In this document: one piece after another, positions 55,501 through 64,000 of the stretch
How the letters are laid out: every line of letters begins with the position of its first letter
How positions within the stretch are numbered: the stretch's first letter is position 1
Assembly (NCBI GenBank): GCA_905160935.1
Contig: CAJHZI010000514.1
Span: forward strand, 957,501-1,021,500
DNA: 64,000 nucleotides
From: Enchytraeus crypticus
Taxonomy: Eukaryota > Annelida > Clitellata > Enchytraeida > Enchytraeidae
Direction of reading: 5' to 3'
Position numbers and translations under genes: made by a program
The notes under the pieces: model-generated
Seen by the model: only the letters and a program-made list of their open reading frames with translations
Database searches by the model: none
What the model was told of the DNA's origin: nothing

Positions 55501-58500
55501 ATCTACTGAGCTGTTGGCGTGAATAGTGATGGTTCAAACTCACAGCAGGTTATCTATGAGTAGTTGTTATTGCTATATTAACAGATAGCGTAGCGACAGT
55601 GATGGAGATAGACCACGACTCACAGCAGGTTATCTATGAGCAATTGTTATTGCTATATTAACAGATAACATAGCGACAGTGATGGAGATAGACCACGACT
55701 CACAGCAGGTTATCTATGAGCAGTTGTTATTGCTATATAAACAGATAACGTAGCGACAGTGATGGAGATAGATCACGCCTCTCAACAGGTTATCACAGAG
55801 CAAGTCAGAGTCACTCCAGAGGCTTGTGACGTCTCTTATCTGCGACCTTCTGAGGACGCTGTCGCTACTCGTCTTACCTCTCCCATAGTAACAACTTACC
55901 TTGACACAGATAAAATATCATTTGAAAGGTTTGCTTCTTACCTCTCCTAACAACTTACCTTGAATTGATAAAATATCTTTTGAATAGTTTGCTTCTTTCC
56001 TCTCCCACAGTAACAACTTATCTTGATATAATTAAATTATCATTTGAAAGGTTTGCGTCTTACCTGTGCCTTCCTAACAACTTATCTTGATACAGATAAA
56101 ATATCATTTGAAAAGTTTGCATCTATCCTCCTAACAAGCGTCTTGCCTCTCGCTAACTATCAACTTCAGTGACTTTAATAACTTGTAAAAGCTGGTAAAG
56201 CTAAGGTTAGCGTCAGTTTCCTCACTCGAAAGCGATGTATGTATTGATCTTTGATCTATTATTTTTATTCTATTGATCTTTGTTTTATTATGCCTTTATA
56301 TCATTTTATGATCCTACATAAATTGGCGTCATCATATGATGATGCATGTACATCATTGCATTGTTGTGCTGATAAAGTATCATTTGAAAAGTTTGCATCT
56401 TTCCATAGTAACATATTACCTTGACACAACAGAAATATTAGTTTTTAAAATATCCTTTTTATTAATTAAGTAGTTAGATTTAAATTAATTTACTTCATGT
56501 TTGTACTTAAGTTACAAACACTTAGCCCTTCTTTACACTGGTTATTATTTTTAATACTTGTTTATCTATTGTATGAATTATGCAATTTTTATAGAATCAT
56601 TATCATTCATAAATTTGCTTCTCCATATTATTATGTATGGACATTTTGTTTGCATTATCATACTTTTAAATCTTAATATTCTAGTACTTTTATCTTATGA
56701 TAATTTCACTATTGTGTAGCCTTATATAGTCATACTTATACAGAATTATGTTATATATTAAACTTTGCAGTTTTGTTTTAACAAGGTTTTACAGCTTAAG
56801 TTCTTATAGCTTCAAATTCAGTATTTTACAACGTCAAATTGTGCTTGTGATTTAGCAGCTAGTATGTAATTGGAATATTTAATTTTGCTCAAAAGGCACA
56901 AAATAGGACTTAATAATAGTTACGATGCAATACTAGTAATTCTACTCTTGTAATAGTATCAGTAATAGTACGATCTCTTATTGCTTATGTTTTTATGACC
57001 TTAGTCTTTGTCTGACTTTGGATCAATAGGTACCAGGCTAAAATCTGCTGCTCCTTTGGTCACTGACATGCTTTCTGAACAGGGAATTGACGTTGAACTT
57101 AGCTTTAGCCTTCAGCCTTTACCTTATCACACCTTTAAATTTGCTTCATAGTGAGTGTTGTTGTATTGTAGAAGCAAATCTGGCATGTGGGGCTGGAAAA
57201 ACGATAAAACTGAAACTGTTAATGGTTATAGCTGTAAGGTACGTGTAAGATAAGTTACTCGTGCACTGCAGTCATCACCTGCTTATTTATAAAAGTTTGC
57301 TACTTTTTAATTCTAAATTTGATGCATTACAGTTTTACTGTTGACCAGATTTTTGGTTTCAATAGTTGCAGCTAATGTAAAGTATTATGGTAACATATTT
57401 AGGTCACTGAAATGAACTATGATAACTTCAGCGTTTTATTGGTGATACTTTTCTATTGGAATAAGATGTATGCTTCTAAAGTATTCTTCTAAGATATTTT
57501 TTATGCATTTTATAACTTGCTCTTTGCAATTTGTCAGGATATAGGCATCTTTAACTTTATTCTGAAAGTTTTGAATCATTAGTTATTCTATAATTTTTCT
57601 AAGGTTTTGCATTAGTTATTCCGTAATTTTTCTAAGGTTTTCTGTGCGTCCAATGTAAACCTCGTGACGAAATCGAGAACAGAACATCTGACGGAGCAAG
57701 ACAAGAAGCAGAGCAAGAAGACGATGAGGAACCCGCTCGAGTCATTCCTTGGAGTGGTGGAAGGAGAGGAGAAAGTTCACAAAGCTGCTGCTGGCAACAA
57801 CGCTGCTGAGGCTGATGTATGTTTCTCACTAGTAGTCTTAGAGTTTATGAGTCATGAGTCATTGACTCAGAGTTAGGTTAACGAGTCATGAGTCATTGAC
57901 TCGAGTTAGGTTAACGAGTCATGAGTCATTGACTCAGAGTTAGGTTAACGAGTCATGAGTCATTGACTCAGAGCTAGGTATTGACTCAGAGTTAGGTTAA
58001 CGAGTCATGAGTCATTGACTCAGAGCTAGGTTGACGAGTCATGAGTCATTGACTCAGAGCTAGGTTAACGAGTCATGAGTCATTGACTCAGAGCTAGGTT
58101 AACGAGTCATGAGTCATTGACTCAGAGCTAGGTTAGCGAGTCATGAGTCATTGGCTCAGAGGCTCATGGCCAAGTTAATGATATTTGCCTTCATTTTTAT
58201 TTAATGCTAAAATTGTCTACTCTTCCATACATAGTATTTCTGTTAGTTAATTTCGTCTACGTTCATTAAATGTTGCATTATGATGCATTTGCATTTATGT
58301 AATTTGTGTTGCATACTCACTAAAACTATAATATTTATCACAATCTGTATTTCTTTACTGTCAGTGCATGATGTACTGATTAATCTAATATTTCTATTTA
58401 ACAAACAAAAACACACCCATCTGACTTTATGTGCTGTTAATTTTTTATTTAACAAACTTAAGTTAACAAATATGATATGATATTTAATCTGACTAACGTG

Positions 58501-60728
58501 CTGGAGTTTTTGGGTTCGACTTTTAAAAATTATCGTTAGGAGACTAACTCATCAGATCCCTTGTCATTATGTGAGTTATTGCTTTTGCACAGAATTCAAA
58601 TGAAATTCTAGAAAGTCACAGATTAATTATTTTTGTTTACTATTTCTAATGGCATTTTAGGAGAAAATCTGTAACTATCCTTCACTATGAAGTTATCCAT
58701 GCTATAGGCTAAAACCAATTTTATCTGCAGTTTCCTTACTTGTCTATGACCAGGCAAGTCTTAAATTTGAGCTATTTACCTACTGAACAGCAGTCGGAAG
58801 CCTAATAGCTCTGCCGTGTCTGTTACCATTGTATCAAGGATGTGACGCTTTTATCCCGTAACCCGTGTCACATTACACCCGAGGAATACTTTGACCCAGA
58901 CTTTGACCTTGGGGCTAGGGACATTGGTCGACCGATCGAGCAGACAACCAAGACGCAGAAGTTCAAGGCCCAGCTGTGGTTGTGTGAGGAGTTTCCTCTC
59001 TCTCTACAAGAACAAGTTTCTCCAATCATCGATCTCATGTCTGCGTCAAACGTCCACTTCCGCAAGCTGAAGGACTTCATCACGCTTCAACTGCCGTCGG
59101 GGTTTCCTGTTAAAATCGGTGGGTGACATTCGTACGTTATAGTTGAACTTTATGGTCAGGTTTAGTCTGAACAGTGACTCTTGTGGAATATTGCTTCAAT
59201 TGTACTACTACATTTAGCAAATTATTACATAGTTAAACTTTCTTTGATTACTGTAAAGAAAGACAGCTTGTACAAACATTAATTTGTACTAGCCTATATA
59301 TTTTTAATTCACGCAACCAATTTTGGCTGAATTATATATGTTATTGTTTAGTTGTGTATTGTATTTGAAACATTATTTTCGTTAATTATATTATTTTGGT
59401 TAACGTTATTTAAAACGTTAAGCAAAATATGTATTTTAATATGGTTAAGTAATATTAATGCTCTAAAGCCATTAATATAGTTAAGCAATATTGAAGTTAT
59501 TTTGAAGCATTAATTTCTATTCCTGTTGACTGTATTATTATATTGTTTCAGAAATACCATTATTTCACGTATTGAACGCACGTATTACATTTGGTAACAT
59601 CTTTGCGTCAGTGTCAGAAGCGCCCGGTGTTATACTGCTGAGAGACAACGACAAGATGATGTGCACGGTAGACTCCATGGTGTTCGATGCTCCTGCCACG
59701 TACAGCGTTAGAGGTTTGTCTCTGAGCTGTGATGCTATTATTATCCTATCCTTTGTCGTCCTCATGTCTGCTATTTTTGGTGTGGTTGACTTGCTGTTAG
59801 TTATTGCGAATATGAGAGTGATTGGACTAAGAGACGTCGAGATGCTGGATATAGAAGGTAGATGTGTCACACTTGCTGTTGGACTTAGTAAAGTTAGTTA
59901 ATATTTGCAAGTAAGTTGTAAGTTTAACTTAAAGTGTTATAGTTTGATTAATTGATTGATTTTATGTTAAGAGAAGGTCAGTATGCACGACTACGAGAGG
60001 AGGATGATCAGCTGTTACAGTTTGATTGATTGATTGATTGATTGTATGTTAGGTGAAGGTCAGTATGCACGACTAAGAGAGGAGGATGATCAGCTGTTAC
60101 ATTAATTGATTGATTTTGATGATTTAAGAGAAGGTCAGTATGCACGACTACGAGAGGAGGATGATCAGCTGTTACAGTTTGATTGATTGATTGATTGATT
60201 GTATGTTAGGTGAAGGTCAGTATGCACGACTAAGAGAGGAGGATGATCAGCTGTTACGGTTTGATTGATTGATTGATTGATTCAATGATTCATTGATTGA
60301 TTGATTGTATGTTAGGAGAAGGTCAGTATGCACGACTAAGGGAGGAGGATGATCAGCTGTTACAGTTTGCTATACAACAGAGTTTACTAGAGAGTGGAAC
60401 TGAAAATGATCAGGTACTACACTTTGATTTGTTATTCAGGACCCAAAGTCGCTAGAGTATATACGGAACATATGGAGATTGCATTTTACTTATGTGCCAC
60501 TTGTCAGTAGATAATGACAAAACTTGAGTTTATTTTAGTTCTATCCCCTGATAGCACATTCATTTTTAGATGCTTGTAAAAATATAATAATGAGCCTTGA
60601 GTCACTCTAATGAGGATCTCGTAATGGATGGTCTAACAGTGTGGCTGCTGAAAAATAATTTTCTGATGGAAAGACCTTGAATGACTTACACTGTGACATT
60701 TAAGTTTTGCTTCCAACATATACATGTA

Positions 60729-60799
<71 letters not shown>

Positions 60800-62258
60800 T
60801 AGTACACTGCCTAATGGCAGGTCCTTGATATATAACGCCTCCACTCATCTCTGTCTTCCGTATTCCTCTTCAAATCCACATAGATCATCTAGAATATGCT
60901 TTTTGATGTACCATTATTATTGGGGGATTCTGCTTACAACGAGGTGGCCCTCCTATGCCTTCCTCAGCTTCGACTAACATTTACTGTCAAACAGTAACAA
61001 CGTATTATATATAAGTAATATATATGTCAATATTTGATATAAATCGACATTTACTATTATAGTATATATTAGTTGCTTTTCTAGAAATTCTATTATATGT
61101 TCTTGAAGTGCTATATCTTAATAAATTCGAAATTATTACTCAGAATATGCAATTAGACTTTCTATAAAGCTGTATTTAAAGTATTTCAGGAATTTTCAGA
61201 GAAATGATTTGCAGTTTTGTATGAGTGTTTATAACATTTTTAGTATCCAAGATAAATATCGTTGGATAAAAGACATTTTTTGTCAAATTTGAAGACATTA
61301 AATAATATTAATTTTTGCAGTTTAACTCTTTGCAAGGGTTTTTCTCGTGTCAGGTCTTGTGTCCGGGCCACTGAAGAATAAACTAACTGTAAACTGCACA
61401 TATTGTAAGAGGATTTTACTAAGCAAGAACTGAGGAAGGAAATGGCAAACCCCCTTCATAAGCCTTAGTATTCCCAAGCTATAGGCTACATTAAGGTGTG
61501 CTTAAGCATAGCCTTTTGTGAAGGGATTTACTCGTTAATCGATGGCGTGGTCTTAAAGGAGCGCAAAAACAGAATGTGAGTAGGGATATGTACCTTGGAC
61601 CTACCATTGGGCAGAAGAAAACAAGAAAAGGAGAGAAGGTCTCTCATGAATTTATTTAGTTATTCTTGTGTATTAGTTTTAAATTGTTTATTAGTTTATC
61701 ACTAATATTTTAATTGGGCTTCCTTTGGATAAAATGAAGATTGATAAGATTTATATATTATATATTAATTTGTTTAATGTTTACAAAATTGCTTAAGTTA
61801 CATCAGTTATATGTCAGGTGTATAATGACATTAAAGGATTGGAGTTGAACATAAAATGTGTCAATGAGTTAATAAAGCTGCAGATTGGTACTTTACATTT
61901 GGTAAAGCTAATGTTAACGTCAGCTTCCTCACTCAAAAGTGATGTCAATGACGGGTAAGCCCAGGATTTGATCCCGCACATACTGATCCGCAGTCGAATA
62001 TCTTGCCGACATCGCCACTGGCTCCAGCATCTGTGCAATGCCTACAAGAAGATGTTACTGATAAGTGGAATGGTTAATGAATTGAATTGTTTTGATATGA
62101 CAGCTGTTTGAAGGTGAATATTTGATATGACAATGTTTATAGGTTACACTGTGGGAGGCTTTGAGTCGATCCAGTACTTCGTCTGCTTTAGATCAGAATG
62201 TTGCCGGCCTCAATCGGTACCTATCGTTCTACTTTGGCTCCCTCTCTTTCTCTCTCTC

Positions 62259-62295
<37 letters not shown>

Positions 62296-63162
62296 GTCTG
62301 TCTCCGTCTGTCTCTCGTTCGCTCTCAAGTGTTGGGGTAAAAGGCCGACTGTCATGTTCACTCTCCATCAACTATTGCTATCACATGAATCACTCTATTT
62401 TATGTCTTTATCAAACTTATGATTGTTCATTTCCTGGTAAGCAATGAGGCCTCCTAGAGGCCTTTTCCTTGCCGTCCTCGGTGTCTTGCTTGTATTGGAT
62501 TGTGTTTAACCATCTTCTAGTGTATTGATTACCGTTTACCTGACATCGTCTCTACTCTCTACTGATGAGGAATTGTTGTAATAACTTAGTGGTCAAATTA
62601 ATTGTATCTTTGTTATGAAATAAAGGGCGACTCTATGCAGTTGTTCGGATTGGTTGCATTATCAACACTAACGTATAAATAATTTATAATTGACTCCTTA
62701 TTCAGTTGCGCAGGCTGTTCAGTAATATTTTTCGTTTGACCAAATCTTTAAAGTTGATTGAGTGCTGGATTATTATCAAACACTAGATGACTTTATGATT
62801 CACGTATGACTCGAGGCGCTATCTGACCTCAATGATACAGTTTGTTAGCGTAGTTATTATTACCAGAGGATGGACTGATTTATTGATTATTGATTTGAGT
62901 TTATTGATTATTGATTTGAGTTTATTGATTATTGATTTGAGTTTATTGATTACTCAGAACGCTGGGTGATGGAGAATGTGACTCCAGTGAGATAGTAGGT
63001 CGGAGCAGCATCTTGCCTCCATCCTATCAGTCGTTAGAGGAGCAGCAGCTGCAGGCAATACTGGAGCTGTCCAAGCGAGAGCAGCAGGAGCAGGAGAGAT
63101 TGAGGCAGGAGGAGGAGGAGCAGCTGCAGAGGATTCTACAACTCTCCCTCAATGAGAAATAG
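49750..63162 (+). CDS. ANKRD13: Ankyrin repeat domain-containing protein 13 (ANKRD13), complete
   Basis: ANKRD13 proteins bind Lys63-linked ubiquitin through UIMs and regulate internalisation and endosomal sorting of receptors. Fourteen exons: 49750-49839, 51673-51811, 52468-52592, 53697-53742, 54516-54569, 54949-55038, 55745-55928, 57172-57238, 57637-57816, 58839-59118, 59552-59713, 60316-60413, 62143-62216, 62958-63162. All junctions are AG/GT and in phase: 1794 nt, 597 residues (human family members are about 590-626). Order: ankyrin repeats ([59 protein letters not shown]), the GPCR-chaperone-like central domain ([109 protein letters not shown]), and UIMs at the C-terminus. VTLWEAL (exon 13) is like the B/D subtypes. 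Confidence 0.96.
49990..50055 (+). mobile_element. Retroelement 3' end fragment (CR1-like)
   Basis: CTTTGTGACTTCCTTAATCA followed by GTATAATATTGTTAAGTTAA matches 36150-36185, the proposed 3' end of the long CR1 element. It is in ANKRD13 intron 1. Confidence 0.5.
50138..50500 (+). mobile_element. Repeat C copy inside a (TA)n array
   Basis: A near full-length copy from TTCCGTGTTGTGCTCGGG to AACCTGCCACTTG and a GA tail. It is preceded by a 55-bp TA run and followed by another. Compared with the copy at 26473 it lacks the final GCAGTGCACTG. Confidence 0.85.
50443..50605. repeat. Large inverted repeat of repeat-C 3' ends around a TA spacer
   Basis: The left arm 50443-50500 and right arm 50537-50605 are reverse complements (AAGAAGACTTTGATTATGAA through GAGAGAGAGAAG), except that the right arm has 11 extra bases (GCAGTGCACTG). 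The spacer is (TA)n of about 36 bp. Confidence 0.93.
50606..50682. repeat. (TA)n array
   Basis: A TA run with a TATTATCTTATATA interruption follows the right arm of the inverted repeat. Confidence 0.9.
51295..51490. repeat. Self-complementary low-complexity tract (TGATTTTGA/TCAAAATCA)
   Basis: Short words such as TCAAAATCA and TGATTTTGA alternate on both strands for about 200 bp in ANKRD13 intron 1, just before the TGTA repeat at 51490-51590 and exon 2. Confidence 0.8.
52652..52915 (+). mobile_element. Repeat E copy, full length
   Basis: The head is TTGTTGTGTCCGGGTTG, then GACTGCACGTGTCGGAGAAG, CATTCGGTTGGTGAGCGCC, and the tail is TTAAACTAGGATTCAAGGG and (GAT)n. It is in ANKRD13 intron 3. 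Confidence 0.8.
53253..53560 (+). mobile_element. 5S-rRNA-derived SINE, near full length
   Basis: The head TAGACGGCGGGATTAGCGC, then GAAGTTAAGCTGCATCGACC, TCGGTTAGTACTCTGTGGG and GTGACCACTTTGGAAGACCG, follows 5S rRNA order and spacing (box A, intermediate element, box C). A non-5S body follows (TCCCAGGGTGATGG, TTGATGCGCCATCAAAAGGC), ending ACCCAGTGTGCCATTATG and a TTATG repeat. It is too diverged to be a functional 5S gene. It is in ANKRD13 intron 3. Confidence 0.88.
55501..55744 (+). repeat. 80-bp tandem copies of the ANKRD13 exon-7 acceptor and exon start
   Basis: The unit runs from TTGCTATATTAACAG through ATAACGTAGCGACAGTGATG and GAGATAGACCACGACTCACA to TATCTATGAGCAG. ACAG begins at 55581, 55661 and 55741, exactly 80 bp apart, the last being the real acceptor. 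A degenerate unit occupies 55501-55580. Each intron copy has the acceptor and about 60 bases resembling the exon start. Confidence 0.92.
55929..56430 (+). repeat. Tandem copies of the ANKRD13 exon-7 end and donor
   Basis: The end of exon 7 (CTCCCATAGTAACAACTTAC, ATAAAATATCATTTGAAAGG) recurs at about 55945-56005, 56006-56068, 56073-56128 and, after a SINE-a tail (56190-56240), at 56365-56430. The third retains GAAAG/GTTTGC, and it is also preceded by a good acceptor, CCTCTCCCACAG. Confidence 0.85.
56190..56240 (-). mobile_element. SINE-a tail fragment
   Basis: The minus strand ends CATCGCTTTCGAGTGAGGAA, ACTGACGCTAACCTTAGC, as in the tail of the copy at 6114. It interrupts the donor-side array of exon 7. 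Confidence 0.7.
57005..57115 (+). mobile_element. LINE/SINE-a-like tail fragment
   Basis: TTGGTCACTGACATGCTTTC, AGGGAATTGACGTTGAACTT and AGC match the SINE-a tail in plus orientation. It is diverged, in ANKRD13 intron 7. Confidence 0.5.
57592..57645 (+). repeat. Two-copy acceptor region of ANKRD13 exon 9
   Basis: AATTTTTCTAAGGTTTTGCA and, 38 bases later, AATTTTTCTAAGGTTTTCTG both carry the same acceptor and first exon bases. The second is the acceptor used in the in-phase model (exon start 57637). Confidence 0.7.
57838..58165 (+). repeat. 34-bp array rich in AP-1 consensus sites, ANKRD13 intron 9
   Basis: Nine near-identical units of 'gagtcatgagtcattgactc' plus 'agagctaggttaac' lie just after the exon-9 donor. 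Seven carry the full TGAGTCATTGACTCA, two AP-1 (Fos/Jun) heptamers one base apart; the second reads TGACTCG and the ninth TTGGCTCA. I count nine TGAGTCA and eight TGACTCA words by eye. Confidence 0.9.
59960..60315 (+). repeat. Tandem copies of the ANKRD13 exon-12 start
   Basis: GAAGGTCAGTATGCACGACT followed by AAGAGAGGAGGATGATCAGC and TGTTACA occurs at about 59974, 60056, 60131, 60211 and 60318; the last is the real exon. Each copy is preceded by an acceptor-like TTAAG or GTATGTTAG and followed by GATT repeats. Copies hold about 50 exon bases and then lose homology. Confidence 0.93.
60316..63162 (+). CDS. ANKRD13: ANKRD13 UIM-bearing C-terminal exons 12-14
   Basis: Exon 12 carries the first UIM ([16 protein letters not shown], residues 484-499, with canonical Ala491 and Ser495). 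Exon 14 carries two more, [16 protein letters not shown] and [15 protein letters not shown]. In these the canonical Ala is replaced by Ile; human ANKRD13A has Val at the last one. A Gln/Glu-rich stretch joins them. Exon 13 ([20 protein letters not shown]) has no canonical UIM, so this protein has three against four in the human A form. Confidence 0.93.
60734..60990 (-). mobile_element. Repeat F copy with (TA)n tail, antisense
   Basis: The minus strand goes from the RTE leader (AGGAGGGCCACCTCGTTG, TAATGGTACATCAAAAAGC) straight into the RTE end (GGAAGACAGAGATGAGTGG, CAAGGACCTGCCATTAGGC, AGTGTACTAAGA), then (TA)n. It is an intact counterpart of the split copy at 26370-26970. Confidence 0.75.
61352..61625 (+). 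mobile_element. Repeat C copy with the repeat-E type head
   Basis: The head TTGTGTCCGGGCCACTGAAG, AATAAACTAACTG matches repeat E. The rest (CCCAAGCTATAGGCTACATT, GTACCTTGGACCTACCATTG, GGCAG) is repeat C. This copy connects the two families. It is in ANKRD13 intron 12. Confidence 0.75.
61900..62035 (-). mobile_element. SINE-a copy
   Basis: On the minus strand the head GCCAGTGGCGATGTCGGCAA, then GGGATCAAATCCTGGGCTT, CGTCATTGACATCAC and GAGGAAGCTGACGTTAAC. It is very close to the copy at 6114-6236. It is in ANKRD13 intron 12. Confidence 0.78.
62242..62325. repeat. (CT)n tract just after ANKRD13 exon 13
   Basis: A long CT/TCTG pyrimidine tract begins about 25 bases after the exon-13 donor. Because it is pyrimidine-rich on the coding strand it could act as a binding site for polypyrimidine-tract proteins. 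Confidence 0.85.
62875..62957 (+). repeat. 21-bp repeats leading into the last ANKRD13 acceptor
   Basis: Four units of 'ttattgattattgatttgag' end in TTTATTGATTACTCAG, the acceptor of exon 14. The units contain branch-point-like TTGAT/TGATT words. Confidence 0.85.
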
Positions 63163-64000
63163 TAGTTCCTGCGTCGAGTATTAGCCATGTGACTGAGCCT
63201 GCGCGCACGTCGAGTTGCACTTGTGTATTTGTGTTTGTATTTTCAATTGTGTATGTATTTTCAATTTGTGTACGTATTTGCAGTTGTTTGTGTATGATAC
63301 GCGTGTGTATGTTTTGAGGTAAGATGCGTGTGTATATGCTTGTGTGTACGTGTATGTGCATTCTTGAATGTGTGTGTGTTTTTATATCAAAGTGTATTTG
63401 TATCTGTACATCTTTGTATATGCCTGTGCTGTGTGCATATGCAGTGAGGTGCACTTGTGTGTTTCTGCATGCCTGTGCATATGCAGTGAGATCACTTGTA
63501 TCTGTCTGCATGCCTGTGAATATGCAGTGAGGTGCACATGTATGTGTCTGCATGCCTGTGAATATGCAGTGAGGTGCACATGTATGTGTCTGCATGCCTG
63601 TGAATATGCAATGAGCATATGTGCTTGTTTGTATACTTATGTGTGTAGTCAGTTATTTCTTTTATCCCAACTCCTTACAATCAGTATGTTTTTCGATAAC
63701 AAGATTATAAAATTGTCAGATCTCAAGAAGGTCAGAGAGCGCTTACACATCTTACTCTAAGTAATAAGAACGTACTACTTGATGACATGCAAAATCAAAA
63801 ATGACGCGATTAACATACAATGTTATGATGCCTGAAAGTATAAAAGAATTCATACTATAGGGCGCAATTCATATGTGATGGTATTTTTTTAATCCTCGTA
63901 ATTTAATCCTCAATAGGATCTAGACATGTGTAGAATAAAATTTCATTAAGGTATAATCAGCCTGTAAGAAAAATTGTATCATAATAATAATAATAAAAAT
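63163..64000 (+). other. ANKRD13 3' UTR and downstream region
   Basis: A TG-rich stretch is followed at about 63418-63615 by about five units of a 42-bp minisatellite ('tgcatgcctgtgaatatgca' plus 'gtgaggtgcacatgtatgtgtc'). An AATAAA at about 63933-63938 is the first good poly(A) signal that I see. No further gene is visible to the end. Confidence 0.6.

Noticed and set aside
63149-63760. Open frames of 68-148 codons after ANKRD13
   Set aside because: They arise from TG-rich sequence and a 42-bp minisatellite whose length is a multiple of three.

Overview
The window is nuclear DNA of an animal, most likely an invertebrate. All five protein-coding genes are recognisable metazoan orthologues, four of them are split by GT-AG introns, the background is AT-rich, and the gaps are packed with LINEs, SINEs and DNA transposons. 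I cannot fix the phylum from sequence alone. There is no sign of bacterial or viral gene organisation.

Layout. (1) 1-7061, plus strand: the 3' part of a Deltex E3 ubiquitin ligase gene (linker, RING and Deltex C-terminal exons; the N-terminal WWE part lies left of the window). (2) 12233-30078, minus strand: a complete 15-coding-exon TTK/Mps1 spindle-checkpoint kinase gene, all splice phases consistent, 1070 residues. It is convergent with Deltex. (3) about 31110-36185: a nearly full-length but broken CR1-type LINE in the gap between TTK and ASPHD. (4) 38460-42485, plus: a two-exon ASPHD (aspartate beta-hydroxylase domain) gene whose intron holds a 5S-rRNA-derived SINE split by a 1.3-kb hAT element. 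(5) about 44300-46450: two RTE-type LINE pieces head to head. (6) 47478-48050, minus: an intronless MPV17 gene. (7) 49750-63162, plus: a complete 14-exon ANKRD13 gene of 597 residues, divergent from MPV17. The five genes are ordinary neighbours; nothing suggests that they share a pathway, although Deltex (ubiquitin ligase) and ANKRD13 (ubiquitin-binding UIM protein) both work in ubiquitin-dependent trafficking.

Mobile elements. I recognise a CR1 LINE (one long, one or two 3' fragments), an RTE LINE (several fragments in both orientations), a third CR1/L2-like LINE in a TTK intron, two tRNA-type SINE families (called SINE-a and SINE-b here), a 5S-rRNA-derived SINE, two modular short families (called repeat C and repeat E) that share a head but have different tails, an RTE internal-deletion family (repeat F), hAT elements with exact 8-bp target duplications, and a mariner-like element with long terminal inverted repeats in a TA array. 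SINE-a ends like the L2-like LINE and repeat C ends like the RTE LINE, the expected sign of SINEs mobilised by a partner LINE.

Most unusual signal. At several exons, the splice site plus the adjoining stretch of exon has been copied in tandem into the flanking intron: ANKRD13 exon 7 (acceptor side, 80-bp units; donor side, about 64-bp units), ANKRD13 exon 12 (five copies of the exon start), TTK coding exon 14 (about 64-bp units), and weakly ANKRD13 exon 9. This gives arrays of candidate decoy 3' and 5' splice sites beside conserved exons. ANKRD13 intron 9 also carries about nine 34-bp units, most with a paired AP-1 consensus. All family assignments come from reading the sequence; no database search was run.
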